Assembly (NCBI RefSeq): GCF_008520265.1
Contig: NZ_VIQM01000025.1
Coordinates: 231,373 to 295,372, forward strand
DNA length: 64,000 bases
Direction: 5' to 3'
Source: Sphingobacterium cavernae
GTDB taxonomy: Bacteria > Bacteroidota > Bacteroidia > Sphingobacteriales > Sphingobacteriaceae
Part shown: positions 28,471 to 37,347 of the stretch, piece by piece
How positions within the stretch are numbered: position 1 is the stretch's first letter
How the letters are laid out: the number at the start of each line of letters is the position of its first letter
Notes under the pieces: generated by a model
The model's database searches: none
Seen by the model: the letters and a program-made list of their open reading frames with translations, nothing else
What the model was told of the DNA's origin: nothing
Position numbers and translations under genes: made by a program

Positions 28471-30360
28471 TTAAATCATATCTACACTACGCTTAACAAA
28501 CGAAGTTAAATCCGCTCCAGTAAGCAATCCACGGGACAATAAAGCCAAATCGAAAGCTTGTTTTGCAAATTTCTCAGCTTCTTCTTCTGAGCTTTCAACG
28601 ATGCGTTTTACTAATGGATGGTTGCCATTCACTGTTACTTTATAGTTGTCTGGTAAATTGCCATAGAAGCCCATACCGCCACCTGTTTTAGCCATATCTT
28701 TCATACGACGCATAAACTCATCCAAAGTCACTGACACAGGCAATTCGTCTGCTGCTAAAGCTTCTACCTGTACATTCATATCCGTACGGCTGATTGCTTT
28801 TGTAAATAGTTCAGAAGCTTTTTTGCTTTCTTCTTCAGATAGTGTTAACTCAATTTTTTCATCTTTTTGGATCAATTTATCGATAACATCAGAATCTACA
28901 CGCTTCAATTGAACTTTCTCGCCACCTTTTTGCTCTAAGTACGCTGCAAAGTGTGTATCTAGAGGCCCATCCAATACCAATACATCATACCCTTTAGCTT
29001 TCGCATTGGCGATAAAACCATCTTGTTGCGCGGCATCCGAAGTGTATAGATAAACTATATTCCCGTCTTTGTCCGCATTGATATCTTTTACCTTTTCGTA
29101 GTATTCTTTGATTGTATAATTTTCACCTTCGGTATTTTTCACCAAGCAGAATTCATTCGCTTTCTCCGCAAATTTCTCCTCGCTCAACATACCGTATTTG
29201 ATGAATAAACCGATGTCGTTCCATTTTTCTTCAAAACCTTTACGATCTGTTTTGAAGATTTCTTGCAATTTGTCAGCTACTTTCTTCGTAATATAATTAC
29301 TGATTTTCTTTACATTGCCATCCGCTTGCAAGAATGAACGCGATACGTTCAACGGAATATCTGGTGAATCAATCACACCGTGCAGCAACATCAAATATTC
29401 AGGAACGATATCCTTCACCTCATCCGTGATAAATACCTGACGTGAGTACAATTTGATTTTATTGCGTTGGATTTCTAATTCATTCTTTATTTTAGGGAAA
29501 TATAAGATACCTGTTAAGTTGAACGGATAATCTACATTCAAGTGAATCCAGAATAAAGGCTCGTCAAATGTATTTGGATACAATTCACGGTAGAAAGCCA
29601 AATAATCTTCGTCTTTTAATTCCGAAGGCGCTTTTGTCCATGCCGGATTGGTATTATTGATAATATTATCAACTTCTACTGATTTGTATTTTGGTTTACC
29701 TTCTTCGTCTTCACCATCTGGTTCAGAAGATGTTTTTGTTCCGAAACGAACTTGTACAGGTAAGAATTTAGCGTATTTATCTAAGATTTCTTGTAATCTG
29801 AATTTGCTTAAGAACTCTTTTGAATCTTCGTTGATGTGCAAGATTACATCTGTACCTCGCTTAGTACGTGTTCCTGCTGAGATTTCGTATGATGTACTAC
29901 CATCACACACCCAATGCGCAGCTTCAGCCCCATCTTGGTACGATAAAGAGTCAATCTCTACTTTGTCCGCCACCATAAATGCCGAGTAGAAACCTAAACC
30001 AAAGCGACCAATAATTTCATTTGCATCATTAGCCTCTTTGAATTTCTCCATAAATTCAGTAGCGCCTGAGAATGCAATTTGGTTGATGTATTTTTTGATC
30101 TCATCAGCAGTCATACCAATACCATTATCCGAAATGGTAATAGTCTTCGCCGTTTCGTCAAAGTTCACATCTACAACCAAATCGCCTACTTCGCCATTGA
30201 ATTGACCTAATGAAGAAAGACGTTTGATTTTTTGTGAAGCATCTACCGCGTTAGAAACTAACTCCCGTAAGAAAATCTCATTATCTGAATAAAGGAATTT
30301 TTTGATAACCGGAAAAATATTCTCGGTGTGAATCGAAATAGTGCCTTTTTCTGTGCTCAT
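28471..30360 (-). CDS. htpG: Molecular chaperone HtpG (bacterial Hsp90)
   Basis: A complete 629-residue Hsp90 that remodels client proteins using ATP. The N-terminal GHKL ATPase domain shows IFLRELVSNAVDASQK (with the catalytic Glu), ITISDNGIGMTADEI and GRFGLGFYSAFMVAD. The middle domain shows LYSRQVFITDEVKDIVPEYL and GVIDSPDIPLNVSRSFLQAD. The C-terminal dimerisation domain ends at SVDMI. An acidic linker (SSEPDGEDEEGKPKYKS) near residues 208-225 is typical. It is a single gene with its own terminator. The region upstream carries a GACATTTT palindrome shared in part with grpE. Confidence 0.97.
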   Translation of the reverse strand: MSTEKGTISIHTENIFPVIKKFLYSDNEIFLRELVSNAVDASQKIKRLSSLGQFNGEVGDLVVDVNFDETAKTITISDNGIGMTADEIKKYINQIAFSGATEFMEKFKEANDANEIIGRFGLGFYSAFMVADKVEIDSLSYQDGAEAAHWVCDGSTSYEISAGTRTKRGTDVILHINEDSKEFLSKFRLQEILDKYAKFLPVQVRFGTKTSSEPDGEDEEGKPKYKSVEVDNIINNTNPAWTKAPSELKDEDYLAFYRELYPNTFDEPLFWIHLNVDYPFNLTGILYFPKIKNELEIQRNKIKLYSRQVFITDEVKDIVPEYLMLLHGVIDSPDIPLNVSRSFLQADGNVKKISNYITKKVADKLQEIFKTDRKGFEEKWNDIGLFIKYGMLSEEKFAEKANEFCLVKNTEGENYTIKEYYEKVKDINADKDGNIVYLYTSDAAQQDGFIANAKAKGYDVLVLDGPLDTHFAAYLEQKGGEKVQLKRVDSDVIDKLIQKDEKIELTLSEEESKKASELFTKAISRTDMNVQVEALAADELPVSVTLDEFMRRMKDMAKTGGGMGFYGNLPDNYKVTVNGNHPLVKRIVESSEEEAEKFAKQAFDLALLSRGLLTGADLTSFVKRSVDMI

Positions 30361-30401
30361 ATATTTTTAATTTATCAGTTTAAAATTTACACAGAAGATT
30401 T

Positions 30402-30455
30402 ATCAATGCACGTTCCAAAAGAATTCTTTAAGACATTTTGACAGAAAAAATGTCA
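30402..30455 (-). promoter_or_regulatory. Palindrome and possible promoter upstream of htpG
   Basis: GACATTTT (30432-30439) and AAAATGTC (30447-30454) form a perfect 8-bp inverted repeat with a 7-base spacer. Nearer the gene the minus strand reads TGGAACGTGCATTGAT (30417-30402). This has the spacing of a sigma-54 site (GG, ten bases, TTG) but has GA where the -12 GC should be. No TANNTTTG box is seen. It is a candidate heat-shock control region only. Confidence 0.4.
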
Positions 30456-30463
30456 GAATAAAA

Positions 30464-30871
30464 TTAGTTGCTTATTAAATCTAATAAAATTGCTATTTCC
30501 TTTAAATCTCTAACGTATCTACCTCCTAGTATCCTAGGAATCCATTTATAATTTGATGAATATTTTTGTAATACTCGAATAGCTTCTTTAGCTGTACCAC
30601 AACCTGGATCTTCTAAAACTTTAATATCTGAAAAACTACCATCCTTTTCTACTATAAAAGAACAGATTATCTGTCCCTTAAGGCTTCTTTTATTCATTTC
30701 CTTTGATATCTTAAATTCTTTAAGCATGTAATTTTTAAAATTTTCAAGTCCCTCCTTCGGCTGTGGAGGAAATTCCATACTCATCTTTGTAATCGTATCA
30801 ATTTTAATCCTTTGTCCAAAAGCATTAAAGAACAGGAATAACATAACACCCAATAAAAGAAAACTTTTCAT
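30464..30871 (-). CDS. TonB C-terminal-domain-like exported protein
   Basis: A 135-residue protein from ATG 30871 with a signal peptide or anchor (MKSFLLLGVMLFLFFNAFGQ). The C-terminal half, KGQIICSFIVEKDGSFSDIK through VLEDPGCGTAKEAIRVLQ and ending KWIPRI, follows the TonB_C pattern (VxFxVxxDGxIxxxxVxxSS, then A, then W-x-P). It lacks the long proline-rich spacer of true TonB, so it probably does not span the periplasm. Such short Bacteroidota forms may modulate energy transduction. It is separated from htpG by about 100 bases on the same strand and divergent from the leader RNA at 30.9 kb. Confidence 0.72.
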   Translation of the reverse strand: MKSFLLLGVMLFLFFNAFGQRIKIDTITKMSMEFPPQPKEGLENFKNYMLKEFKISKEMNKRSLKGQIICSFIVEKDGSFSDIKVLEDPGCGTAKEAIRVLQKYSSNYKWIPRILGGRYVRDLKEIAILLDLISN

Positions 30872-30890
30872 TCTTAAATTTAAATATTTT

Positions 30891-30921
30891 TTTGAAAACA
30901 AAATAAAGTCTACTATATTTG
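30891..30921 (+). promoter_or_regulatory. Consensus promoter of the leader RNA and 89-residue gene
   Basis: TTTG (30891-30894), 19 bases, TATATTTG (30914-30921): an exact Bacteroidota -33/-7 pair. Transcription should start near 30926-30929, leaving about 155 bases before the ATG at 31085. Confidence 0.8.
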
Positions 30922-30925
30922 TAGA

Positions 30926-31084
30926 GTATTCAGAATTGCAGCGTGCAATACCAACCGAGTGCAGTCACCGCGGTGGTAAGATAATACGGGTTTTCGTGCC
31001 AAAATAAACGTTTTTCACAACGCTTATTTACCCTTAGAGTTTCTGGATACAATTTATGGTTTAACCCTTTAAATTTTAAATTGT
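30926..31084 (+). ncRNA. Candidate structured 5' leader or small RNA
   Basis: The transcript from the promoter above carries several possible hairpins: TTGCA-GCG-TGCAA, a central ACCGCGGT palindrome, and AAATAAACG with CGCTTATTT (one mismatch). The central part (30956-30992) has CCG, GTGC, CCGCGGT and AATACGG in the same order as the 530 loop of 16S rRNA (helix 18), with small insertions. A two-codon ORF (ATG GTT TAA, 31056-31064) lies just before the gene. GC-rich islands in this otherwise AT-rich intergenic DNA support a structured RNA. I do not recognise a known riboswitch class. Confidence 0.45.
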
Positions 31085-31354
31085 ATGTCAAACACAACAG
31101 TCCACTTGTATCAACACTTAATCGAAAAATTTAGTAATTATTCGATTGAAGAACTTATTCAGCTTAATAATGAAACCGTAAAAGGTCAAGGTTGGGGTTC
31201 AGCAAAAGCAACATTTAGAACAGCTATTATCACCGCCTTTTCGCGCAAAGGAATTGATTTATCACAAATTATATCCAAAGACGATGGTTTCACAACCGTG
31301 AAATCTGTCCCTGTACGCTTGGAAGATAATACACTTGTTCCATTAGCTTATTAA
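31085..31354 (+). CDS. Unknown 89-residue protein behind a long leader
   Basis: A small soluble protein with no signal peptide, helical in its first half (LYQHLIEKFSNYSIEELIQL) and with a Gly-rich turn (VKGQGWGSAKATFRTAII). It ends VPVRLEDNTLVPLAY. I recognise no family. It has the strongest protein-gene promoter in the window and its own terminator, which suggests steady or strong expression. The leader may control it. It could conceivably bind RNA, but there is no positive evidence. Confidence 0.6.
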   Translation: MSNTTVHLYQHLIEKFSNYSIEELIQLNNETVKGQGWGSAKATFRTAIITAFSRKGIDLSQIISKDDGFTTVKSVPVRLEDNTLVPLAY

Positions 31355-31401
31355 ATATTTCTACATTAATAATTTTAAAATCTTTTGCCAGAAGATTATG
31401 C

Positions 31402-31430
31402 AAAAAGAGACGCAATTCGTCTCTTTTTTG
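31402..31430 (+). terminator. Terminator after the 89-residue gene
   Basis: Stem AAAAAGAGACG with CGTCTCTTTTTT around CAATT, ending in a T-run. Confidence 0.88.
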
Positions 31431-31560
31431 TTGACAATAGAGAATTTTTAATTGAGAAATAAAAATTACGACATTACTTCTGAAATGCTATTTCAAATTC
31501 CTCAATACTCAACACTCATTGCTCAATACTTTTTTTAATTTTACTTTTTAATTTTATTTT

Positions 31561-32670
31561 TTAATTCCCATGCGATAAAGCGTACAACGCAAAAGTTCCT
31601 AACCAATGCGAACCCATATAATCATCTTGTGCAGAAAGATTCGGCAATGAAAAATTAATATGCTCATTTGCTATTTTTCTTAAATGAGCAAGTTCCCCGA
31701 CTTTTTGACTAATACCAAATAGACATGCTGCCCTACTATAATTTAATCCATCCAAATGAACCAATTTTCCGTCCGAACGATCTTTTACGATTGCCGGCTT
31801 GAGCTCAAAATCTTTAGCAAACAATGATGGCATAAATTTTTTCAACCAATTTCTGTAAATATCTCCTTCCAACACTTTTGACATAAAATAGGCTTCTTCA
31901 AGACATGGCGAAAGAAAATCATACCCACTTGGTTCATAAGCTAAATCACAACTCACATCTTTTTTGAATAAACGTTTTCCATGTTCTAGGATTACATTTT
32001 CAAATTCACGATCTCCTACCGAACGTGCATAATCCAAAGATAAAGACAATCCAAAAGCTGAATTGTCATGTTGTCCTGCGCGAATCGGATAAACTAGTTT
32101 TGGTAAATATTCTTTATAACGTTGGACTAATAAATCTACAAGTGGCTGTAAGTTAGACTTCCATCGTTGGGCATCAGCATCATTCCATTTCGACAGACTC
32201 TCTTGTAATTTGAATAACCATGCCCAACCATAAGTACGTTCAAAATTTTTATTATTTGAATCGTTAAAAAAAGCCATTTCAATCGCAACATTTTCAGGAT
32301 TAATATGCGCATTAAGCACTTTTCTAACTTTACCATCAGCATCTAACGCAGGATATTTTTGCATCAACTCAACTATCGACCAATACCCATGAACCGACGA
32401 ATGCCAATCAAAACAACCGTAAAATATTGGGCGCAATTTCTTCGGAGATTTTAAATCAGTATCAGAACCTAATACTTGTCCTAATTTATTGGGATATTCT
32501 ACCTCTAGACAATGTATAGGCAACTCAAAAATTCCTTTTGCCTGCTCTTGTGTCAGCGTTAAAACACTCGTCGAATCTGAATTATATACTGATGTTGCAG
32601 GATTTTGACTACAACTGAAAAAAGATAATGAGACGGTAATGGCAAAAGCGGAAACAACTTGAATTTTCAT
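31561..32670 (-). CDS. DUF2891 family lipoprotein
   Basis: A 369-residue protein with a lipoprotein signal ending SFFSC (lipobox) near residue 20. The body matches DUF2891 in its conserved blocks: FYGCFDWHSSVHGYWSIVEL near residue 85, RTYGWAWLFKLQESL near 145, YPIRAGQHDNSAFGLSLSLD near 197 and GSHWLGTFALYAL at the end. The His-rich WHSSVHGYW and YEPSGYDFLSPCLEEA suggest an enzyme with an alpha/alpha-barrel, but no reaction is established. It is a single gene divergent from the DUF937 gene. Confidence 0.82.
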   Translation of the reverse strand: MKIQVVSAFAITVSLSFFSCSQNPATSVYNSDSTSVLTLTQEQAKGIFELPIHCLEVEYPNKLGQVLGSDTDLKSPKKLRPIFYGCFDWHSSVHGYWSIVELMQKYPALDADGKVRKVLNAHINPENVAIEMAFFNDSNNKNFERTYGWAWLFKLQESLSKWNDADAQRWKSNLQPLVDLLVQRYKEYLPKLVYPIRAGQHDNSAFGLSLSLDYARSVGDREFENVILEHGKRLFKKDVSCDLAYEPSGYDFLSPCLEEAYFMSKVLEGDIYRNWLKKFMPSLFAKDFELKPAIVKDRSDGKLVHLDGLNYSRAACLFGISQKVGELAHLRKIANEHINFSLPNLSAQDDYMGSHWLGTFALYALSHGN

Positions 32671-32731
32671 TTGTTAGATTTATGTGTTAATGACAATAAT
32701 AAAAGTATAAACAATTTTATAAACTAAAAAC

Positions 32732-33400
32732 ATGAATATTACGGATTTGATTACTGGAGGAATAGGATCAAAAGCTATTAACCTTGTTGCTAAAACGCTA
32801 AACATTGACGAAAGTAAGGCAAAATGGGTTGTAGCAGCAGCAGTGCCATTAATGATTGCAGCATTGAATTACAATTCTAAAAAAAGCAAAGAAAAAGAAC
32901 AGGGCATAAATCAAGCTCTTGAAAAACACAACGGCGGCATTTTAGATCAGATTGGAAACTTATTTGGAAATGGCCCTTCTGAGGATGACAATAAAATTGT
33001 GAACCACATGTTTGGAAAAAACACAGAAGTAGTTAAAGACAATTTAGCTACCAAAACAGGGCTTTCTACAGATAAAATAGGTGGAGCCTTAGCAATTCTC
33101 GCTCCTATCGTAATGGGCTATTTGGGTAAGCAAAAACAACAAGAATCTTCGGGTGGCGGAATTGGTGATTTGTTAGGTAATGTATTAGGTGGAGGCCAAT
33201 CCAGCTCTTCTGGTGGTGGTGGAATTTTAGGATCCATTATTGGAAGTGTATTGGGAGGCAGCAGCAATAAAGATCAATCAACCTCTTCGGGAGATCTAGG
33301 TGGTTTAGCGGATTTGGCGGGAGAATTTTTCAACCAAGGAAATGATAACAGTAAAAAAGGTTCTATTTTGGATTCCTTAGCCGGAATGTTTGGAAAGTAA
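32732..33400 (+). CDS. DUF937 family protein
   Basis: A 222-residue protein. The N-terminal 130 residues are helical and match DUF937 (LNIDESKAKWVVAAAVPLMI, GGILDQIGNLFG, IVNHMFG and GALAILAPIVMGYLGKQKQQ). The C-terminal 90 residues are low-complexity Gly/Ser with repeats such as GGGIGDLLGNVLGGG and GGGILGSIIGSVLGG. There is no signal peptide. The role of the family is not known. It is a single gene with a terminator. Confidence 0.82.
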   Translation: MNITDLITGGIGSKAINLVAKTLNIDESKAKWVVAAAVPLMIAALNYNSKKSKEKEQGINQALEKHNGGILDQIGNLFGNGPSEDDNKIVNHMFGKNTEVVKDNLATKTGLSTDKIGGALAILAPIVMGYLGKQKQQESSGGGIGDLLGNVLGGGQSSSSGGGGILGSIIGSVLGGSSNKDQSTSSGDLGGLADLAGEFFNQGNDNSKKGSILDSLAGMFGK

Positions 33401-33417
33401 TTATTAAATATTAATTG

Positions 33418-33448
33418 AAAGTCAATTCTTAATATAGAATTGACTTTT
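33418..33448 (+). terminator. Terminator after the DUF937 gene
   Basis: Stem AAAGTCAATTCT with AGAATTGACTTT around a short AT loop, then TT C. Confidence 0.75.
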
Positions 33449-33560
33449 TCATGGTATCTAATTCAAGAATTACTAAGTGTACTTTTTACAATAAGTAAAC
33501 CTTTGTGACACAATTATTTCAGATTAATTCCCTACCTTTGTAGCGTCTAAAATAGTTTAT

Positions 33561-34760
33561 ATGTCAATTAACAAAGGGTTAATAGCTCTAGCATTTGGTG
33601 GCTTGGCCATCGGAATGACAGAGTTTACCATGATGGGTATTCTACCGGATATTGCAAAAGATGTCAATATCGATATCCCCACAGCAAGTAATTTAATAGG
33701 TTTATATGCATTGGGTGTAGTTGTAGGCGCCCCTACACTTGTGGCAGCTACCTCAAAATATCCTGCTAAAAATGTTTTGCTTTTTTTAATGCTTTTGTTC
33801 TTCATTTTCAATGCAATATTCACCTTTGCACCAAATCAGTGGAGCTTGTTTGTATCACGATTTGTCTCTGGATTACCTCATGGAGCTTTTTTTGGAATTG
33901 GTTCAGTTGTAGCTGCTAAATTAGCAAAACCAGGAAAAGAAGCACAAGCCATATCCATAATGTTCACAGGAATGACTTTAGCTAATCTCGCGGGCGTACC
34001 CTTAGGTACTTATATTGGTCATTATTACGACTGGCGAATCACCTATGGGGTGATTAGTCTGCTTGGTCTTCTTACATTCTTAACGATTTATTTATGGATG
34101 CCAAATTTTCCAGCAGATAAAACCAGTAACATCAAGAAACAAATCAACTACTTCAAACGCTGGGATGCTTGGCTTATTATTGCTATTATTTCAATTGGAA
34201 CGGGTGGTTTATTTGCTTGGATAAGTTATATTGCAAAATTAGTGACTACTGTTTCTGGCCTTGCCGAAGGTAATGTTTCAATTATTATGATATTGATAGG
34301 CGCTGGGATGTGCGTCGGAAATCTTTTAGGTGGTAAGGTAGCTGACACACTTTCACCTAGTAAAGCAGCTATTGCATGTTTCTTAGCAATGGCTACATGC
34401 TTACTTGTTCTATTCTTCATTGCACATATCACGATTCTTGCTTATCCAATGGCATTTATTACAGGTATGATTGCGTTTAGTATTGCGCCATCCTTACAAA
34501 TGATGCTTATTAATAATGCAAAAGGCGCTGAAACTTTTGCTGCATCGGCAGGACAAGCAGCATTTAATATTGGAAATTCTATTGGTGCGTATTTAGGTGC
34601 AATTCCAATTATTTATGGTTTTACATATAATTATCCATCTTTAGTTGGTGTTGTCATGGCTAGTATCGGCGCAATTCTAACGTATGTATTTTTGGTGAAA
34701 GTAGAGTTGAAAAACTCAACTCCCAAATTGAAAACTTCCGAAATTCTGCAGGAAGCTTAA
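33561..34760 (+). CDS. Major facilitator superfamily drug or sugar efflux transporter
   Basis: A 399-residue protein with 12 predicted membrane helices, of the DHA1/AraJ-like type. The N-terminal LAFGGLAIGMTEFTMMGILP is characteristic of this group (E at the fifth position of MTEF is conserved). Motif A-like and B-like regions follow (SRFVSGLPHGAFFGIGSVVA). The central loop is short. Substrates of this subfamily vary (arabinose, purines, drugs) and cannot be read here. TACCTTTG at 33533-33540 is a likely -7 box. The gene is single and ends in a strong terminator shared with acnA. Confidence 0.85.
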   Translation: MSINKGLIALAFGGLAIGMTEFTMMGILPDIAKDVNIDIPTASNLIGLYALGVVVGAPTLVAATSKYPAKNVLLFLMLLFFIFNAIFTFAPNQWSLFVSRFVSGLPHGAFFGIGSVVAAKLAKPGKEAQAISIMFTGMTLANLAGVPLGTYIGHYYDWRITYGVISLLGLLTFLTIYLWMPNFPADKTSNIKKQINYFKRWDAWLIIAIISIGTGGLFAWISYIAKLVTTVSGLAEGNVSIIMILIGAGMCVGNLLGGKVADTLSPSKAAIACFLAMATCLLVLFFIAHITILAYPMAFITGMIAFSIAPSLQMMLINNAKGAETFAASAGQAAFNIGNSIGAYLGAIPIIYGFTYNYPSLVGVVMASIGAILTYVFLVKVELKNSTPKLKTSEILQEA

Positions 34761-34778
34761 AAAATTCAAAATTAATAA

Positions 34779-34812
34779 AAAAGCCCGATGAAAAATTTCC
34801 ATCGGGCTTTTT
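34779..34812. terminator. Bidirectional terminator between the MFS gene and acnA
   Basis: Stem AAAAGCCCGATG with CATCGGGCTTTT and A/T runs on both sides. Confidence 0.88.
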
Positions 34813-34830
34813 TGTGTATATAGAAAAGTT

Positions 34831-37098
34831 TTATAAACCTTGATTTCTACGTATAATATTTAATGCGCCACCAGCTTTAAACCACTCGATTTGCTGTGCA
34901 TTGTACGTATGGTTAGCTAAGATTTCATCCTTCGTACCATTCTCATGATTAAGCACAAGTGTCAATGGTGTATTGGGAGTGAAAGATGTTAATCCTACAA
35001 TATCGATAGAATCATTTTCTAAGATTTTGTCGTAATCATCTTTGTTTACAAACGTAAGCGCCAACATACCTTGTTTCTTCAAGTTTGTCTCATGGATACG
35101 TGCAAATGATTTCACCAAAACAGCACGGACGCCTAAGTGACGTGGCTCCATTGCAGCATGCTCACGTGAAGAACCTTCACCATAGTTTTCATCACCAACA
35201 ATGATTGAACCTATGCCAGCAGCTTTGTACGCACGTTGTGTAGCAGGCACTGCACCGTATTCACCTGTTAATTGATTTTTAACATTATCTGTTTTATCAT
35301 TGAAAAAGTTAACAGCACCGATTAATAAGTTGTTGGAAATATTATCCAAATGACCGCGGTACTTTAACCAAGGACCTGCCATTGAAATATGATCTGTAGT
35401 AGTTTTTCCTTTGGTCTTGATTAATAATTTCAAACCAGTCAAGTCTGTACCTTCCCAAGCTGCAAATGGCTCTAGCAATTGCAAGCGATCAGAAGTTGGT
35501 GATACATCTACCGAAATCGAAGAACCATCTTCCGCTGGAGCTTGATAGCCTGCGTCCTCTACATCAAATCCTTTTGCAGGCAATTCATCGCCTGTAGGTG
35601 GATCCAATTTCACTTGTTCACCATTTAAGTTTGTCAATGTATCTGTAACAGGATTGAAACCTAAATCTCCTGATATAGCAATAGCAGCAACCATTTCTGG
35701 AGAAGTAACAAATGCATACGTGTTTGGGTTACCATCGGCGCGCTTCGCAAAGTTACGATTGAAAGAGTGTACAATTGTGTTTTTCTCTTGCTTCTCTGCT
35801 CCTGCACGATCCCACATACCAATACATGGACCACATGCATTCGTAAAGATAGTTGCATTCAAATCTTCGAAAGTCTTCAACAAACCATCACGATCTGCAG
35901 TATAACGCACCTGTTCTGAACCGGGATTGATACCAAATTCAGCCTTTGTCACCAAGCCTTTATCTATAGCTTGTTTAGCGATGGAAGCAGCACGTGCCAA
36001 ATCCTCGTAAGAAGAGTTAGTACACGAACCAATCAAGCCCCATTCTACTCTCGTAGGCCACCCATTTCGAGATGCCTCTTCACGCATACGCGAAACCGGC
36101 GTATATAAATCTGGTGTAAAAGGCCCATTCAATGATGGTTCTAACTCCGAAAGATTGATTTCTATTATTTGATCAAAATATTGCTCTGGATTTGCATAAA
36201 CTTCAACGTCAGCTGTTAGATGGTGTTTGATTGAATTTGCCGCGTCAGCAACTTCAGCACGCCCTGTAGCACGTAAATAACGTTCCATAGATTCATCGTA
36301 ACCGAAAGTTGAAGTTGTTGCGCCAATCTCTGCGCCCATATTACAAATTGTACCTTTACCAGTACAAGATAATGATTCCGCACCATCACCAAAATATTCT
36401 ACAATAGCGCCAGTACCACCTTTAACAGTCAATATACCTGCAACTTTTAAGATAACATCTTTGGGTGCAGCCCAACCTGATAATCTACCCGTCAACTTTA
36501 CACCGATAAGCTTCGGAAATTTAAGTTCCCAAGGTAATCCAGCCATCACATCACACGCATCAGCACCACCGACACCAATAGCCACCATGCCAAGTCCACC
36601 GGCATTTACAGTATGAGAATCCGTACCAATCATTAAACCACCCGGAAAAGCGTAATTTTCTAATACGACTTGGTGAATAATACCCGCACCAGGTTTCCAA
36701 AAACCAATACCGTATTTGTTTGAAACAGAACTTAAAAAGTTGAATACTTCCGAACTTTCGTTCTTTGCACGTGACAAATCTTTCTCCGCACCTTCTTTTG
36801 CTTGTATCAAGTGATCACAATGCACGGTAGAAGGTACTGCTACTTTTGCACGACCGGCTTGCATGAATTGCAACAATGCCATCTGAGCAGTTGCATCTTG
36901 CATAGCAACACGGTCTGGCGCAAAATCCACATAAGATTTTCCACGCTCGTAAGCTTCTATCGCATTACCATCCCAAAGGTGAGCGTACAAAATTTTCTCT
37001 GAAAGTGTCAACGGTTTATTCACAACTTGACGTGCAGCATTAATGCGCTCATCATATTGGGAATAAACTTTCTTGATCATGTCTATATCAAAAGCCAT
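34831..37098 (-). CDS. acnA: Aconitate hydratase, AcnA/mitochondrial type
   Basis: A 755-residue TCA-cycle enzyme converting citrate to isocitrate. Cluster and substrate motifs are [30 protein letters not shown] (first cluster Cys) and [10 protein letters not shown] (two more). The swivel domain has [22 protein letters not shown]. The domain order 1-2-3, linker, 4 and the length fit the mitochondrial-type AcnA branch. I chose ATG 37098 ([11 protein letters not shown]) because upstream codons do not resemble the family. acnB follows upstream on the same strand with a terminator between, so they are separately transcribed. Confidence 0.94.
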   Translation of the reverse strand: MAFDIDMIKKVYSQYDERINAARQVVNKPLTLSEKILYAHLWDGNAIEAYERGKSYVDFAPDRVAMQDATAQMALLQFMQAGRAKVAVPSTVHCDHLIQAKEGAEKDLSRAKNESSEVFNFLSSVSNKYGIGFWKPGAGIIHQVVLENYAFPGGLMIGTDSHTVNAGGLGMVAIGVGGADACDVMAGLPWELKFPKLIGVKLTGRLSGWAAPKDVILKVAGILTVKGGTGAIVEYFGDGAESLSCTGKGTICNMGAEIGATTSTFGYDESMERYLRATGRAEVADAANSIKHHLTADVEVYANPEQYFDQIIEINLSELEPSLNGPFTPDLYTPVSRMREEASRNGWPTRVEWGLIGSCTNSSYEDLARAASIAKQAIDKGLVTKAEFGINPGSEQVRYTADRDGLLKTFEDLNATIFTNACGPCIGMWDRAGAEKQEKNTIVHSFNRNFAKRADGNPNTYAFVTSPEMVAAIAISGDLGFNPVTDTLTNLNGEQVKLDPPTGDELPAKGFDVEDAGYQAPAEDGSSISVDVSPTSDRLQLLEPFAAWEGTDLTGLKLLIKTKGKTTTDHISMAGPWLKYRGHLDNISNNLLIGAVNFFNDKTDNVKNQLTGEYGAVPATQRAYKAAGIGSIIVGDENYGEGSSREHAAMEPRHLGVRAVLVKSFARIHETNLKKQGMLALTFVNKDDYDKILENDSIDIVGLTSFTPNTPLTLVLNHENGTKDEILANHTYNAQQIEWFKAGGALNIIRRNQGL

Positions 37099-37284
37099 AT
37101 CTGTATTATTATAATTTAATTCTAAAATTGACACTACAATTTACTATTTATTTCTAAAAAATAGGTTGTGTGAATGTCATATACCTAATTTAAAATAATT
37201 CTAAGTATCAAGATTAATTAATATTTACCATAATTAGTACTAATCACTCCTTGATAAACAACAATCAAATTAAACTTTAGTTAT

Positions 37285-37322
37285 AAAAAATGAGGCTATT
37301 CTAAAATTAGAATAGCCTCATT
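37285..37322 (-). terminator. Terminator of acnB
   Basis: Stem AATGAGGCTATTCTA with TAGAATAGCCTCATT. On the minus strand TTTTTATAAC follows. Confidence 0.85.
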
Positions 37323-37347
37323 ACTATATTATATAAAGATCAAATAC

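Noticed and set aside
31440..31560. AT-rich stretch with repeated TTTTTAATTTTA and CAATACT words
   Set aside because: Low complexity only; no regular period or inverted pair of note.
33160..33300. Gly/Ser repeats in the DUF937 gene as a possible DNA tandem repeat
   Set aside because: The repeat is at protein level with varied codons; no exact DNA unit is seen, and nothing resembles CRISPR.
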